Part shown: in pieces, positions 63,734-64,000 of the stretch
Layout of the letters: each line of letters opens with the position of its first letter
How positions within the stretch are numbered: position 1 is the first letter of the stretch
Assembly: GCA_934168245.1 (NCBI GenBank)
Contig: CAKPMY010000008.1
Span: 1-64,000 of the forward strand
DNA: 64,000 nt
Source of the DNA: an uncultured Bacilli bacterium
GTDB lineage: Bacteria > Bacillota_I > Bacilli_A > RF39 > UBA660
Direction of reading: 5' to 3'
The notes under the pieces: model-generated
Databases searched by the model: none
What the model was told of the DNA's origin: nothing
Seen by the model: only the letters and a program-made list of their open reading frames with translations
Translations under genes and position numbers: made by a program

Positions 63734-64000
63734 ATGCAAAAGACATACATTTTTGGTCATAAAAAACCAGATACAGATTCAGTAATGTCCGCCATAGGTT
63801 TATCACACCTAAAGAACTTATTAGGCGAAAATACCGAGGCCAGAATCTTAGGAGATGTAAATAAAGAAACGTCTTATGCGCTAAAATACTTTAATTTACG
63901 TACTCCTGAATATTTAAACGATGTAAAACTACAACTAAAAGATATCGATTATCATAAGAATTTTCATATCAAAGAAACCGATTCTATTTATACTAGTTAT
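63734..64000 (+). CDS. Manganese-dependent inorganic pyrophosphatase, DHH family (N-terminal part)
   Basis: 89 residues before the window ends. The start KTYIFGHKKPDTDSVMSAIG carries the DHH motif I (GHxxPDTDS) of family II pyrophosphatases, and ARILGDVNKETSYALKYF is the conserved second segment. Residues from about 70 (DIDYHKNFHIKETDSIYTSY) look like the start of the CBS-containing regulatory insertion found in some members. The enzyme splits pyrophosphate with Mn as cofactor. Ribosome binding site AAGGAAAGAAGG. Confidence 0.88.
   Translation, partial: MQKTYIFGHKKPDTDSVMSAIGLSHLKNLLGENTEARILGDVNKETSYALKYFNLRTPEYLNDVKLQLKDIDYHKNFHIKETDSIYTSY

Noticed and set aside
1..64000. tRNA or rRNA genes
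   Set aside because: No T-loop GGTTCRA with matching cloverleaf arms and no rRNA-like sequence was noticed on either strand; a covariance search would be decisive.

Overview
The window looks like the chromosome of an AT-rich, cell-walled relative of the Mollicutes, most likely an uncultured gut lineage on the Bacillota/Mycoplasmatota border (RF39-like). The placement is inference. The gene sets are Firmicutes-type: rplU-prp-rpmA-obg, ruvAB-queA-tgt, addAB, a DnaB-type helicase loader and an L21 leader. UGA is a stop codon (for example at 22697-22699 and 30321-30323), so the Mycoplasma code is excluded. mraY, an FtsW-type SEDS protein, a class B PBP fragment and an LPNTG sortase substrate show a Gram-positive wall. 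Many promoters carry an extended -10 (TGnTATAAT).

Layout. 1-1.8 kb: the end of an integrative element. The 3' part of a large serine recombinase reads directly into the 3' half of a split SpoVD/PBP2B-type gene. 1.8-6.2 kb: GNAT, rsgA, an ABC-F ATPase behind a clear ribosome-sensing attenuator, a Nudix hydrolase and a small membrane protein. 6.3-10.3 kb: a coiled-coil protein, mraY, a 19-codon ORF with its own terminator, and ftsW; this is a dispersed dcw cluster. 10.3-11.0 kb holds no gene. 11.0-16.7 kb: a large cytoplasmic leucine-rich-repeat protein overlapping an RCC1-like gene, plus a small acidic protein. 16.8-25.4 kb: an EamA transporter, a DUF1015 protein, two Tim44-like/zinc-ribbon proteins, a NatAB-like exporter and a fused MacB-like ABC protein. 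25.5-30.5 kb: two flavoproteins, a YugP-like protease, a membrane-anchored protein, DUF177 and rpmF. 30.6-36.0 kb: reduced addB and addA, followed by an intact IS481-like element (36058-37143). 37.2-43.0 kb: two large surface proteins (a VWA protein and an LPNTG-anchored adhesin). 43.1-48.0 kb: a DinG-like helicase and two unknown genes. 48-50.4 kb: L21 leader, rplU, prp, rpmA, obg. 50.4-54 kb: an EEP nuclease, a methyltransferase-like protein, an Hpt-REC protein, a DUF192-like protein and YebC. 54-58.6 kb: ruvA, ruvB, queA, a GreA-like factor and tgt. 58.6-64 kb: a YqfQ-like protein, PilC/GspF, a prepilin peptidase, the DnaB loader, an HD protein and the start of an Mn-pyrophosphatase.

The observations I rate highest are four. 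(1) Ribosomal protein L32 carries an N-terminal leader nearly identical to the Prp-cleaved leader of L27, and predicted cleavage restores the canonical L32 N-terminus; the likely protease, Prp, is encoded in the same window. (2) A leader peptide and four competing hairpins precede the ABC-F gene. (3) A recombinase element splits a cell-wall transpeptidase at its SxN motif, with the recombinase reading frame crossing the junction. (4) An overlapping LRR/RCC1 gene pair and a RelE-like-domain protein with an overlapping large partner have no recognised function.
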